64,000 nt of DNA from CAVOEB01 sp965249645. GTDB lineage: Bacteria > Pseudomonadota > Alphaproteobacteria > UBA828 > JAPUJA01. Below, one piece after another: positions 8,746-17,329 of the stretch; within the stretch, counting starts at the first letter, position 1; each line of letters begins with the position of its first letter. The DNA is taken from contig CBDFML010000011.1 in assembly GCA_965249645.1 (NCBI GenBank), positions 310,001-374,000 of the forward strand, read 5' to 3'. Made by a program: the position numbers and the translations under genes. The notes below the pieces were generated by a model. The model saw nothing but the letters and a program-made list of their open reading frames with translations, searched no databases and was not told where the DNA came from.

Positions 8746-10545
8746 TCAGGTAAAGGCGTTGAAGTCGTCGAGCAGGGCGGCGATGCGGCCCCGGTCGGAC
8801 TGCTCCATGATGCTTTGCGCGCGTTTGATCGCTTCGGCCAGGTCGAGGCCGAGGATGCGCTGCTTGACCCGGGGAATGCCGGTCGCCGACATCGACAGGC
8901 TGCGCAGGCCCAGCCCCAGCAGAAGGGCCGTGTAACGCGGATCGCCCGCAATCTCGCCGCACAGGTTGAGCGGAATGTCGGCGCGTCGCGCGGCCTCTGC
9001 GGTGAACTGGATAAGCCGCAACACCGCAGGGTGCAGGGGATCGTAAAGTGCCGCCACCTGCTCGTCGCCGCGGTCGATCGCCAGGGTGTACATGGTCAGG
9101 TCGTTGGTTCCCAGCGAGAAGAAGTCGCACGCCCTGGCCAGCCCGTCGGCGGCCAGCGCCGCGGCCGGGGTCTCGATCATGACGCCGACCGGGGGCAGCG
9201 GATTGGCGATGGCCACTCCGGCGCGGTTCAACCGTTGCGCGACTGTCTTGAGAATCTCGCGCACCCTACGGACTTCGCCCGTGGTCGTGATCATCGGCAA
9301 CAGAATGCGGATCGGGCCATGCGCGCCGGCGCGCAGCATGGCAGCAAGTTGGGCTTCGAGCAGCGGGCGAACCTTGAGCGAGAGCCGGATAGCGCGCAGT
9401 CCCAGTGCCGGGTTGACCGCCGGCAGGACATGTTCGCCCAGTGAATAAGCCAGCTTGTCGCCGCCGACGTCGAGGGTGCGCATCGTCACCGGCCGACCGT
9501 TCATGCTTTCGACGATCTGGCGCAGCAGGACGTATTGCTCGTCTTCGCTGGGCGGCGCTTCGCGGTTCATGAACATAAACTCGCTGCGCAACAGCCCGAT
9601 GCCTTCGGCGCCCGCGTCGCGCGCCATGATGAACTCCACCGGCAATTCGAGATTGGCCTGCAGAGCGATTGCGACCCCGTCGCGGGTCTGGGCGGTCACA
9701 TCGCGCAGGCGGGCGAGCTGACGCTGCTGGCGGGCGTGCTCGGCCATCCGGGTACGGTATTTGGCGACGGTCTCGGGCGCCGGGTCGATCACCACCCGAC
9801 CGGCCGACCCGTCGATCACGACGGTTTCGCCCGAGCGCGCCTGCTGGCCCAGCCCCGGAATGCCGAGCACAGCGGGAATCCCCAGCGAACGCGCAAGGAT
9901 CGCGGTGTGGCCCTCGGCGCCGCCCAGGGCGGCGGAAAAGCCGCCGACCCGGCGCGGATCCATCAACGCGGTGTCCGCCGGGGTGATCTCCTCGGCCAGG
10001 ATGATGGTGCCCTCGGCGAGGTTGGAGAACGCCTGGTAGGGTGCCAGGGTCAGGTTGCGCACGAGCCGCGCACTCACCTCACGCACGTCGTCCACCTTTC
10101 CCGCCAGGTAGGAATCGCCCATTGCTTCGAACGCCACGGCGATCTCGGCCAGCTCCGCATAAACCGCGGCCTCGGCATTGATCCGATCGCCGGCTATGCG
10201 TTGATCGACGCCACGCACGAGGCGCGAGTCTGAGAGCATCTGCATATGAGCTTCGAGCAGATAGCCGATTTCCTCCGCGGCGGAACCGGGCAGGCTGGTC
10301 GATTTTGTCCGCAGCTTCTTGATCTGCTCGCGCGAATTCGCGACGGCACGGGCGAAGCGTTCCCGTTCGTCGGCCACTTGGTCCGCCGCGACAGCGTACT
10401 CGGGAATGTCAACCAGGCCGAGTTCGAGCACATGCGCCGGGCCGATCGCAATTCCCGGCGAGACGCCGTGTCCGGTAAACACCCGCTCGTTCGCGCCCGC
10501 GCCCGTCTCGACCGCGCCCGTCTCGACCGGCGCCTCAATCTTCAT
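8746..10545 (-). CDS. ptsI: PTS enzyme I (phosphoenolpyruvate-protein phosphotransferase)
   Basis: 599 residues without an N-terminal GAF domain, so EI rather than PtsP (EI-Ntr). The phosphorylated His213 lies in GGAEGHTAILARSLGIPAV. The C-terminal PEP-binding barrel has GIGLLRSEFMF, TMRTLDVGGDK, the SLGTNDLTMYTLAIDRG loop and the catalytic Cys in NLCGEIAGDP. It passes phosphate from PEP to HPr. Last gene of the hprK-rapZ-EIIA-ptsH-ptsI chain; its ATG overlaps the ptsH end by 11 bases. Residues 7-16 come from a short tandem DNA repeat (VETGAVETGA), a small N-terminal oddity. Confidence 0.95.
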   Translation of the reverse strand: MKIEAPVETGAVETGAGANERVFTGHGVSPGIAIGPAHVLELGLVDIPEYAVAADQVADERERFARAVANSREQIKKLRTKSTSLPGSAAEEIGYLLEAHMQMLSDSRLVRGVDQRIAGDRINAEAAVYAELAEIAVAFEAMGDSYLAGKVDDVREVSARLVRNLTLAPYQAFSNLAEGTIILAEEITPADTALMDPRRVGGFSAALGGAEGHTAILARSLGIPAVLGIPGLGQQARSGETVVIDGSAGRVVIDPAPETVAKYRTRMAEHARQQRQLARLRDVTAQTRDGVAIALQANLELPVEFIMARDAGAEGIGLLRSEFMFMNREAPPSEDEQYVLLRQIVESMNGRPVTMRTLDVGGDKLAYSLGEHVLPAVNPALGLRAIRLSLKVRPLLEAQLAAMLRAGAHGPIRILLPMITTTGEVRRVREILKTVAQRLNRAGVAIANPLPPVGVMIETPAAALAADGLARACDFFSLGTNDLTMYTLAIDRGDEQVAALYDPLHPAVLRLIQFTAEAARRADIPLNLCGEIAGDPRYTALLLGLGLRSLSMSATGIPRVKQRILGLDLAEAIKRAQSIMEQSDRGRIAALLDDFNAFT

Positions 10546-10837
10546 GGAAACGCTCCTCGATCAGCCGGACAAGTGTGTCGAGAGCCGCATTCGCGTCCGC
10601 CCCGTCGGCCCGCAGGACAACCTCGCTGCCTGGGCCGGCGGCCAACATCATCAGGCCCAGGATCGATTTTCCCGACACCGACTGGCCGCCCTTCTCGACG
10701 TCGATCTCGCAGGCAAACGCCGATGCCGCCTCGACGAACTTGGCTGCCGCCCGGGCGTGCAGCCCCAGCCGGTTGCCGATGACCACACTCCGGGTCTGCG
10801 CCGCCGGCGCACCGTCCGCCTCGTTTGTCCGGCTCAC
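10535..10837 (-). CDS. ptsH: PTS phosphocarrier protein HPr
   Basis: 100 residues. The phospho-accepting His27 is in RLGLHARAAAKFV and the regulatory Ser58 in VSGKSILGLMML, the residue phosphorylated by HPr kinase in this lineage. The start is a GTG that overlaps the EIIA stop (GTGA), giving an N-terminal tail of about ten residues beyond usual HPr length. It relays phosphate from EI to the mannose-family EIIA next door and probably to PtsN. Confidence 0.95.
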   Translation of the reverse strand: MSRTNEADGAPAAQTRSVVIGNRLGLHARAAAKFVEAASAFACEIDVEKGGQSVSGKSILGLMMLAAGPGSEVVLRADGADANAALDTLVRLIEERFHED

Positions 10838-11241
10838 CCGCCCTCGCCCTCGAGTAACCGGCTTGCGACGTTGATGTATTTTCGACCCGATTCCTGCGCT
10901 GCCGCGACCGCCTCGGTCAGGCTTGCGCTGTCGCGGATGCCGACCAGCTTGATCAGCATCGGCAAGTTAATGCCGGCGATGACCTCGACGTCGGCGCGTT
11001 CCATCACCGAAATCGCCAGGTTTGACGGCGTGCCGCCGAACATGTCGGTCAGCAAAATCGCACCGCCATCGTCACCGACCTCCTGGACCGCCTCGAGAAT
11101 ATCCGCCCGGCGGCGCTCCATGTCGTCGTTGACCCCGATACAGATCGTGCGAATCCGCTCCTGGGGTCCGACGACATGCTCCGTGGCCGCGACAAACTCC
11201 TCGGCGAGTCGACCGTGGGTGACGAGCACGAGACCGATCAT
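10834..11241 (-). CDS. PTS EIIA component, mannose family (PtsM/EIIA-Man type)
   Basis: 135 residues. N-terminal MIGLVLVTHGRLAEEF carries the phosphorylatable His9; LLTDMFGGTPSNLAI is the other family signature. No EIIB, IIC or IID permease gene lies nearby, so this is a regulatory EIIA fed by EI and HPr, as is usual in alphaproteobacteria. It starts 3 bases after the rapZ stop and its stop overlaps ptsH. Confidence 0.93.
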   Translation of the reverse strand: MIGLVLVTHGRLAEEFVAATEHVVGPQERIRTICIGVNDDMERRRADILEAVQEVGDDGGAILLTDMFGGTPSNLAISVMERADVEVIAGINLPMLIKLVGIRDSASLTEAVAAAQESGRKYINVASRLLEGEGG

Positions 11242-11244
11242 TCC

Positions 11245-12138
11245 CTAGTCCTCCTGAAGCGGCGCGGTTGAGTGCGAATCGAGGTCCCGGTGGCGCACGG
11301 TCACGCGCCAGTCCGCCTCGCTCAAGCTGGCGGCCAGACGCTCGGCCACGAATACCGAACGGTGACGTCCGCCGGTGCAGCCGAGCGCGACGGTGAGGTA
11401 CGACTTGCCCTCCCGCTCGTAGGCCGGGAGCAGCTCGGTGAGCATGCTGGCGAGCCTATCAAAAAATGGCGCAAACGCCGAGTCGGCCGCGATGAAGCGG
11501 GCGACCGAGGGCTCGAGGCCGGTGAGCGGGCGCAAGCCCTCGTCGTAATGGGGGTTGGCTAGGAAGCGGACGTCGAACACCAGGTCCGCATCCCGCGGCA
11601 GGCCCAGCGGGAAGGCGAAGGACGTGACGAAAATGGCAAGGCCCGTACTCGACTCGAGCAGATAGTCGCCACTCAGCAGCCGCTTGAGATCGGCGATCGC
11701 AAGGCGCGAGGTGTCGATCACCCGGTCGGCCCGGGCGCGCAGCCAGCCGAGCACCTCGCGCTCGAGCCGGATGCCGTCGATCACCGGGCGGTCCGCGGCC
11801 AACGGATGGCGCCACCGGGTCTCGGTAAAACGCCGCTGGATGATCTCGTCGTCGCAATCGAGAAACAGCACCCTCAGGTCCAGCTGGGCCCGGCCCGCCA
11901 GCGCGTCGAACACGGCGTTGAAGTGGTCGATGTCGAGGTCCCGGGTTCGGATGTCGATGCCCACGGCGAGCGCCTGGCGCTCGTCGCCGCGCGACGCCGC
12001 GACGCTTTCGAGCAGCGTCAGGGGCAAATTGTCCACCGCTTCGTAGCCGATGTCTTCGAGCGCTTTGAGCGCGGTGGTATTGCCCGCGCCGGAAAGGCCC
12101 GACACGATCACCAGGGGTACCGCACGCCCGGTGCTCAT
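11245..12138 (-). CDS. rapZ: RNase adapter protein RapZ
   Basis: 297 residues, two domains: an N-terminal P-loop kinase-like domain and the conserved C-terminal domain with TVALGCTGGRHRSVF. The YEAVDNLPLTLLE and FLDCDDEIIQRRF motifs are typical. In enterobacteria RapZ senses GlcN6P and guides RNase E to GlmZ; in alphaproteobacteria its target is unclear. Oddity: the Walker A segment is GLSGAGNTTAL, with Asn20 where Lys (or Arg in many relatives) stands. The ATG overlaps the hprK stop as ATGA; placement between hprK and EIIA is standard. Confidence 0.93.
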   Translation of the reverse strand: MSTGRAVPLVIVSGLSGAGNTTALKALEDIGYEAVDNLPLTLLESVAASRGDERQALAVGIDIRTRDLDIDHFNAVFDALAGRAQLDLRVLFLDCDDEIIQRRFTETRWRHPLAADRPVIDGIRLEREVLGWLRARADRVIDTSRLAIADLKRLLSGDYLLESSTGLAIFVTSFAFPLGLPRDADLVFDVRFLANPHYDEGLRPLTGLEPSVARFIAADSAFAPFFDRLASMLTELLPAYEREGKSYLTVALGCTGGRHRSVFVAERLAASLSEADWRVTVRHRDLDSHSTAPLQED

Positions 12139-12548
12139 GACGCCGCCGCGAGACGAAGTTTGGCCGGGGCCGAGGGCTCGAACGGGCAGAGCCGGACCAG
12201 CGGCAACGCGACCCCCTCGAGCGCGCAGCACAGATCCTCCTCGGGCATTCGCTCGACCATGGGGGCGTCGACCAGATCGACCACCAGGCCGAGCCGGACC
12301 CGCGCAAGCGCGGGCAGGCGACGAATTCCCATACCGCGCACCTCGATCAGGCCGTGCAGCGCATCGGGTGCACGGGCATAAAGCTCGCCGTCGCCGGCTT
12401 CCAGGGCGACCCGGTCGTCGGCGACCAGTCGCGCCCCGCCGTCGATCAGGCGCAGCGCGAGATCCGACTTCCCCGCCCCCGACGGCCCGCGTAGCAGGAC
12501 GCCGACGCCGGCAAGTTCGACGCAGCTGGCATGGATCGAGGTGCTCAT
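12135..12548 (-). CDS. hprK: HPr kinase/phosphorylase, short alphaproteobacterial form
   Basis: 137 residues, about half the length of Firmicutes HprK: it lacks the N-terminal domain, as expected in alphaproteobacteria. Walker A is LRGPSGAGKSDLALRLID (residues 20-37), followed by the RLVADDRVAL strand and the MGIRRL segment. It phosphorylates HPr on Ser58. The usual chvI-chvG two-component genes are not upstream here; instead a divergent broken cytochrome gene begins 139 bases away. The start chosen is the ATG giving the normal MSTS-IHASC N terminus. Confidence 0.9.
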   Translation of the reverse strand: MSTSIHASCVELAGVGVLLRGPSGAGKSDLALRLIDGGARLVADDRVALEAGDGELYARAPDALHGLIEVRGMGIRRLPALARVRLGLVVDLVDAPMVERMPEEDLCCALEGVALPLVRLCPFEPSAPAKLRLAAAS

Positions 12549-12686
12549 GGCGGCCCTGAAAATGAGCTTGTGGGCCGCGCCTGTCAACGCTTACGGCGGA
12601 TCGTCGAACCCGCTGGCGCGGTGCTGTGCGCAAGCGCAGAGTCCGTAGCACGTTCGTCGTCTTCGATTTTGTCTTTGGAGAGCGTC

Positions 12687-13186
12687 ATGTTGCTTCTCTT
12701 ACGCGTTGCGGCGGCGCTGTTCTTCCTTGTCGGTTCGATCTCGGGGGTGCCCGCGGCGACGGCAGACGAAGATCTCGCACGGGGCGAGTATCTGGCGCGG
12801 ATCATGGATTGCGCGGGCAGCCCGACTTCTCGCGCTACCTTGGCGGCGCCGATATCGGGTTTGCCACGCCGCTGGGGATATTTTTCGGGCCGAACCTCAC
12901 TCCGGAACCCGAAACCGGGCTGGGTCGCTGGACCATCGACGACATCGTCGCCGCCCTGTGCACCGGCGAGCGCCCCGACGGCCGGGAGCTTGTCCCGATC
13001 ATGCCGTGGAAATCTTACGCCGCCCTGAGCGACGAGGATGCGCGCGTCTTGGCGCTGTATTTGAAAAGCCTGCCGCCGGTGAGCACCCCGCTACTCGGGT
13101 CGTACGGCCTGGACGAACCCGTGCCTGCACCCTATTTGGCACCGGTTCTGCCGGAATTGCGCGATTCGGTTAGGCGCGCGTGCTAG
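12687..13186 (+). pseudogene. c-type cytochrome gene with deletion/frameshift removing the haem motif
   Basis: Begins with ATG after GGAG and encodes a clean signal peptide (LLLLRVAAALFFLVG, then VPAATA), then DEDLARGEYLARIMDCAG. At about 12818 the frame must shift to continue as QPDFSRYLGGADIGFATPLG, with NLTPEPETGLGRWTIDDIV, PDGRELVPIMPWKSYAALSDEDA and a normal C terminus. Family members read DCAxCHTP at this point, so the Cys-His of CxxCH and neighbouring residues are missing and the frame is broken. As sequenced it cannot bind haem c. A deletion or an assembly error are the alternatives. The true frame ends at a CTAG shared with the ptsN stop. Confidence 0.75.
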
Positions 13187-13647
13187 GCCGCGTGGCTGGC
13201 GGCGGGTTCGGTCAGCAGTGCATAGAGCGCCTCGGCGCGCGAGGCACCGCGCAGCTTGGCGCAGATCGTGTCGTCGCGAAACAGGCGCGAGATGCGGGCC
13301 AGCGCCTTCAGATGGTCGGCGCCCGCCGATTCCGGAGCGAGCAGCAAAAAGATCAGGTCAACCGGCTCGTCGTCGATTGCCTCGAAATCGATGGGCTGGG
13401 TGAGTCGGGCAAAGACACCGTAAAGCTTGTCGAGTTCGGCCAGCTTGCCGTGGGGAATGGCGATGCCCTTGCCCACGCCGGTGGTGCCCAGCCGCTCGCG
13501 CTCGAGCAGCACGTCGAAGATCTCGCGTTCGTGAATTCCGCAGCGCTGCGAGGCCGTGGTCGCCAGCTCCTGGAGCGCCTGTTTCTTGCTGGTTGCTTTG
13601 AGCGTGGGGACCACGCCGTCGAGACCGATGAGGTTGGAAAGCTCCAT
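13183..13647 (-). CDS. ptsN: PTS EIIA-Ntr nitrogen-regulatory protein
   Basis: 154 residues, EIIA-Fru/Ntr fold. Phospho-accepting His66 is in GVGKGIAIPHGKLAEL; PVDLIFLLLAPESAGADHLKAL is the conserved core. It links the PTS to potassium and nitrogen regulation. It is the distal gene of lptB-rpoN-hpf-ptsN, a classical arrangement. The ATG is 12 bases beyond the hpf stop. Its stop codon and that of the convergent cytochrome gene share one CTAG. Confidence 0.95.
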   Translation of the reverse strand: MELSNLIGLDGVVPTLKATSKKQALQELATTASQRCGIHEREIFDVLLERERLGTTGVGKGIAIPHGKLAELDKLYGVFARLTQPIDFEAIDDEPVDLIFLLLAPESAGADHLKALARISRLFRDDTICAKLRGASRAEALYALLTEPAASHAA

Positions 13648-13658
13648 TGCGTTCTCCC

Positions 13659-14249
13659 TTAGCTTCCGTTGGACGCCAGGCGGGGGTCGATCCACCCGAT
13701 GCTGCCGTCGCGGCGCTGATAAACCATATTGAGTCCGCCATGCGCGCTGTTGCGAAACATCAGCGCCGGCAGGTCGGCCAGGTTCATGTGCATGACCGCC
13801 TCGCCGACGGTCAGGGCTTCGATCACGGTGGTTGTCTCGGCGACGATCACCGGGTTGAGCGTCTCGGGCTCCTCCTCTTCGCTCTCGTGAGATTCGCCCG
13901 CGAGAGTGTATTGCTGGGCGGCGAGCCGTTCCGCGTCCTGCTGGTCCGTCTTGTGGTGATGGTTGCGCAGCCGGCGTTTATAGCGGCGCAGCTGCTTCTC
14001 CACACGTGTGGCGGCGGCATCGAAGCTGGCGTGGATGTCTTCGTGCGTGGCGTGGCTCTGGGGCGTCACCCCGGCCAGCGCATGGACCGAGATGGTTGTC
14101 TCGAAGCCGCGCCCCTCGCGCGAAAAGATCACCTGCGCCTCGATGGCGTCGTCGAAATACTTGTTTACACCGCTGGACAGCCGATCCGCGACATAGGTGC
14201 GCAACGCGTCACCGACTTGGACCTGCTTGCCCTTGACCAAGACTTGCAT
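13659..14249 (-). CDS. hpf: Ribosome hibernation-promoting factor, long form
   Basis: 196 residues. The N-terminal S30AE domain (MQVLVKGKQVQVGDALRTYV, then RYKRRLRNHH at the end) binds the 30S subunit. An acidic linker ESEEEEPETL is followed by a C-terminal dimerisation domain with EAVMHMNLADLPALMFRN and GSIGWIDP, so it is the long type that makes 100S dimers alone. Lies between rpoN and ptsN, as is usual. Confidence 0.94.
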   Translation of the reverse strand: MQVLVKGKQVQVGDALRTYVADRLSSGVNKYFDDAIEAQVIFSREGRGFETTISVHALAGVTPQSHATHEDIHASFDAAATRVEKQLRRYKRRLRNHHHKTDQQDAERLAAQQYTLAGESHESEEEEPETLNPVIVAETTTVIEALTVGEAVMHMNLADLPALMFRNSAHGGLNMVYQRRDGSIGWIDPRLASNGS

Positions 14250-14366
14250 GCTGCCCGCTGATTGTGTGGCGAGATGTCGTCCCGACGCGACCGTGCACCC
14301 GCTGAACGAAGGGCTGGAAAATAGGTCCGGGGGAAGCCGAAGTCAAGGCCCGCGGGCTAGCGGGCT

Positions 14367-15851
14367 TTAGGCGCCGAACGCGGCCTGTTTTTTCAGCCGG
14401 CGGCGCGACATTGACGACGGAATACGCAGCGATTCGCGGTATTTCGCCACGGTGCGCCGGGCGATGTCGATGCCGGCGAGGCGCAGGATTTCGGCCAGTC
14501 GGTCGTCCGAGAGGGGGTGCGACGGGTCTTCCTGCTCGATCAGCCGCTTAACGCGCTCGCGCACCGCTTCGGCCGATACCGCGCCGGCGCCCGTCGAGCT
14601 GCTCAGGCTGGCGCTGAAGAAGTATCGCAGTTCGACGATCCCGCGTGGCGTCGCCATGTACTTGTTGTTCACCACCCGGCTGACGGTGCTCTCGTGCATT
14701 TCGATCGCGTCGGCGATGTCGCGCAACACCAGCGGGCGCAGCTGTTGGACCCCGTGGACCAGGAAACCCCGCTGCTGGCGCACGATTTCGCGCGCGACCT
14801 TGAGCACCGTGCGGGCGCGTTGGTCGAGGGATTTGACGAGCCAGGTCGCCTGGCTCAGTCGCTCAGCCAGGTATTCGGGTTCCACCTCGGTACGCACGGC
14901 GTGGCTGACCTCGGCGTGATACTGGCGATCGACCAGGACCCGGGGCAGGGTTTCGCTGTTCAGCTCCACCTACCAGCCGCCGTCCGGCGTCGGGCGGACG
15001 AACACGTCGGGCACCACGGGCTGGGCGATTTCGGCCTCGAAGGCCTGCGCCGGCTTGGGGTCGAGGGCTCGGATCTCCTTGATCATCTGGGCGAGATCCT
15101 CGGTTTCCACGCCGCACCGCCGGAGCAGCCCGTCGTGGTCGCCGGCGGCCAAGCGGTCCAGATTGTCGAGCAGCGCAGCCATCGCCGGGTCGAGGCGGTT
15201 GCGCTCAGCCAGCTGCAGGGCGAGACAGTCCGCCAGATCGCGGGCGAACAGGCCGGCGGGGTCGAACTGGCGCAACCGGGCGAGCACCGCATCGACGCGC
15301 TCCGGCGGACAGTTGAGCCGCTCCGCGATTTCCGCCGTCTCGCCGGCGAGATAGCCCGAGCTGTCCAGCATGTCGATGAGGGCCAGACCGATCAGCCGGT
15401 CGATGGGATCGGCGATGTCGAGATTGAGTTGGTCGACCAGATGGCCGCGCAGGGTCTCGGGCTTGCTGAGCGTATGCTCGAGTCGGTTCGCGGGCCCGGC
15501 CTCGGCCGTCTCGCCGCGCACCGGCGCGTCCCAGTCGTCGAACCGCTCCTCAAGCGCCGCCGTATCCTCACCGTCGTTGTTTCCCGCCTCGTCCGCCGGC
15601 CCGTCCGCGGTGCCGGCGGGCTCATCCGAGGTGTCGTAGGCGTCCGTGAACGCGTCCTCGCTTGCGTTCTCGCCATCGGCGGGGGCGCCGTCGTCGAGCG
15701 TGGTCAACAGCGGGTTGTCGCCCAGTTCCCGGGCGACCACGTCGAGCAGGTCGAGATGGCCCAACTGCAGCAGCTTGATCGACTGCTGAAGCTGGGGTGT
15801 CATGACCAGCTGGGTGCCCTGGCGAAGTTCGAGCCGAGTGCGAAGCGTCAT
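14367..15851 (-). pseudogene. rpoN: RNA polymerase sigma-54 factor, interrupted by an in-frame TAG
   Basis: Reading through one codon gives a 494-residue RpoN: region I (RLELRQGTQLVMTPQLQQSI), an acidic region II, the core-binding domain, the HTH (DIADAIEMHESTVSRVV) and the RpoN box ARRTVAKYRE near the C terminus. Codon 294 is TAG (complement 14970-14972), between PDGGW and VELNSETLPRVLV. Relatives have a sense codon there, and CAG to TAG is a one-base change. No other lesion is visible. The N-terminal 293 residues alone lack the DNA-binding parts. Loss, sequencing error and suppression are all open. TAG is an ordinary stop elsewhere here (ptsN, rapZ, acnA). Confidence 0.85.
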
Positions 15852-15995
15852 GGCACGAACCTTGCACCGCAAATGGCTAAGGCCCGGTTAAGCGATAGAC
15901 GTATTATCGATGGTGGGGGGGACGGGCTCCGAATAACCCCACCCAAGAGGCCCCGGCCCGTGCCGCGACGCACCGGATTCCCGGAAACCGGGTTC

Positions 15996-16781
15996 CTACA
16001 AGCTGAAGCGTTCGCCGAGATAGACCCGGCGCACCTCTTCGTGGCTGACGATGTCGTCGGGCGGGCCTTCCATCAGCACCGTGCCCTCGTGCAGGATATA
16101 GGCGCGGTCGACGATCTCGAGGGTTTCGCGGACGTTGTGGTCGGTGATCAGCACGCCGATGCCGCGATCCTTGAGATGGCTGACCAGTTCGCGGATATCG
16201 GCGACCGCGATGGGGTCGATGCCCGCAAGCGGTTCGTCGAGCAACATGAAGGCGGGCTTCGACGCGAGTGCCCGCGCGATCTCGACCCGGCGGCGTTCGC
16301 CGCCCGAGAGGGCCAGCGCCGGGGTCCGGCGCAGATGGGTGATCGAGAACTCGGCGAGCAGGTCGTCGACCAGCGATTCACGCTTTTCCGCGATCGGCTC
16401 GGCAACCTCGACCACGGCGCGGATGTTGTTCTCCACGGTCAGCCCACGGAAGATCGAGGCCTCCTGGGGCAGGTAGCCGATGCCGAGCCGTGCGCGGCGG
16501 TACATGGGCAGCTCGGTGATGTCGTGGCCGTCCAGCGTGACGGTGCCGTAGTCCGGGGCGAGCAGCCCGGTCACACAGTAAAAGCAGGTCGTCTTGCCGG
16601 CGCCGTTGGGTCCGAGCAGCCCGACCACCTCGCCGCGCTGCACCGAAAATTGCACGTCGCGCAGCACCGGTCGCTTCTTGAAGCGCTTGCCCAGGTTGTG
16701 GGCCGCGAGGCCGGGATTCTCGGCGACCAGGCGAGGCGTTGTGTCCTGCGGGGCCGAGGTTTCGGGGGGCGTTTGATCCAT
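15996..16781 (-). CDS. lptB: LPS export system ATP-binding protein
   Basis: 261 residues. ABC ATPase with Walker A LLGPNGAGKTTCFYCVTGLL, Q-loop YLPQEASIFRGL, signature LALSGGERRRVEIARAL, Walker B PAFMLLDEPLAGID and switch His in LITDHNVRETLEI. It powers LPS movement with LptF/LptG, which are not in the window. The N-terminal ~25 residues are Pro/Thr-rich and longer than usual; an internal start is possible. It follows lptA by 8 bases and precedes rpoN by 144. Confidence 0.96.
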   Translation of the reverse strand: MDQTPPETSAPQDTTPRLVAENPGLAAHNLGKRFKKRPVLRDVQFSVQRGEVVGLLGPNGAGKTTCFYCVTGLLAPDYGTVTLDGHDITELPMYRRARLGIGYLPQEASIFRGLTVENNIRAVVEVAEPIAEKRESLVDDLLAEFSITHLRRTPALALSGGERRRVEIARALASKPAFMLLDEPLAGIDPIAVADIRELVSHLKDRGIGVLITDHNVRETLEIVDRAYILHEGTVLMEGPPDDIVSHEEVRRVYLGERFSL

Positions 16782-16789
16782 GGTGTCGC

Positions 16790-17329
16790 CTAGTTCCCTT
16801 CGTCCTTCTGCTCGGGTATGAAAATACTCTTGACCCGCTCGCCGTCCACGCCGGCGGCACTTTCCACCCGAGAATAGCCGGTGTTCAGATCCATCACCAG
16901 ATGGTTTCCCTTGACCACGTTTTCACCGCGCGTCAGAACCACGGCGCCGGTCAGATCGATGACGCCTGCGTTGATGTCGTAGATCCCGACGTCGCCCTGC
17001 GCCGTTTCGGTCGGCGACGAGACGAACACGTCGCCGGTCGCGTCGATCTGCGAGATTGTCGTGCCCTCGCCGCTCGCCGCATCCTCCTGGTAATGGACGA
17101 CCAGGGTCTGGGCGCGCAGATGCATATCGCCCTGCACCGCGAGCACGTCGCCGCGGAAGATCGCGAGGTTCTGTTCGCGCTGTACCTCCAGGCTGTCGGC
17201 TGTGATCTCGATGGGCAGGGTTGCATCGTGGGTCCCCGCTTCGGCCGCCTGCGCCCGTGCGGATCCCGCCGCCAGTGCGAGCCCGACGACCAGCGCGAGC
17301 GTGGCGAGCCGCAGACCGGCGGCGCTCAC
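16790..17329 (-). CDS. lptA: LPS transport periplasmic protein LptA
   Basis: 179 residues with a signal peptide (LATLALVVGLALAAGSARA). The mature part has the OstA repeats: PIEITADSLEVQREQNLAIFRGDVLAVQGD and LTGAVVLTRGENVVKGNHLVMDL. It forms the periplasmic bridge between LptC and LptD. A GTG start overlaps the lptC stop. No truncation is seen. Confidence 0.93.
   Translation of the reverse strand: MSAAGLRLATLALVVGLALAAGSARAQAAEAGTHDATLPIEITADSLEVQREQNLAIFRGDVLAVQGDMHLRAQTLVVHYQEDAASGEGTTISQIDATGDVFVSSPTETAQGDVGIYDINAGVIDLTGAVVLTRGENVVKGNHLVMDLNTGYSRVESAAGVDGERVKSIFIPEQKDEGN

Noticed and set aside
14970..14972. Recoded TAG (amber used as sense codon)
   Set aside because: TAG is a normal stop for many intact genes here, so general recoding is not plausible; a local lesion or error is simpler.
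14517..16793. 758-codon open frame on the plus strand across rpoN and lptB
   Set aside because: It is antisense to clear rpoN, lptB and leader sequence; it has the Gly/Arg/Val-rich composition of a GC-rich shadow frame and no ribosome-binding site.
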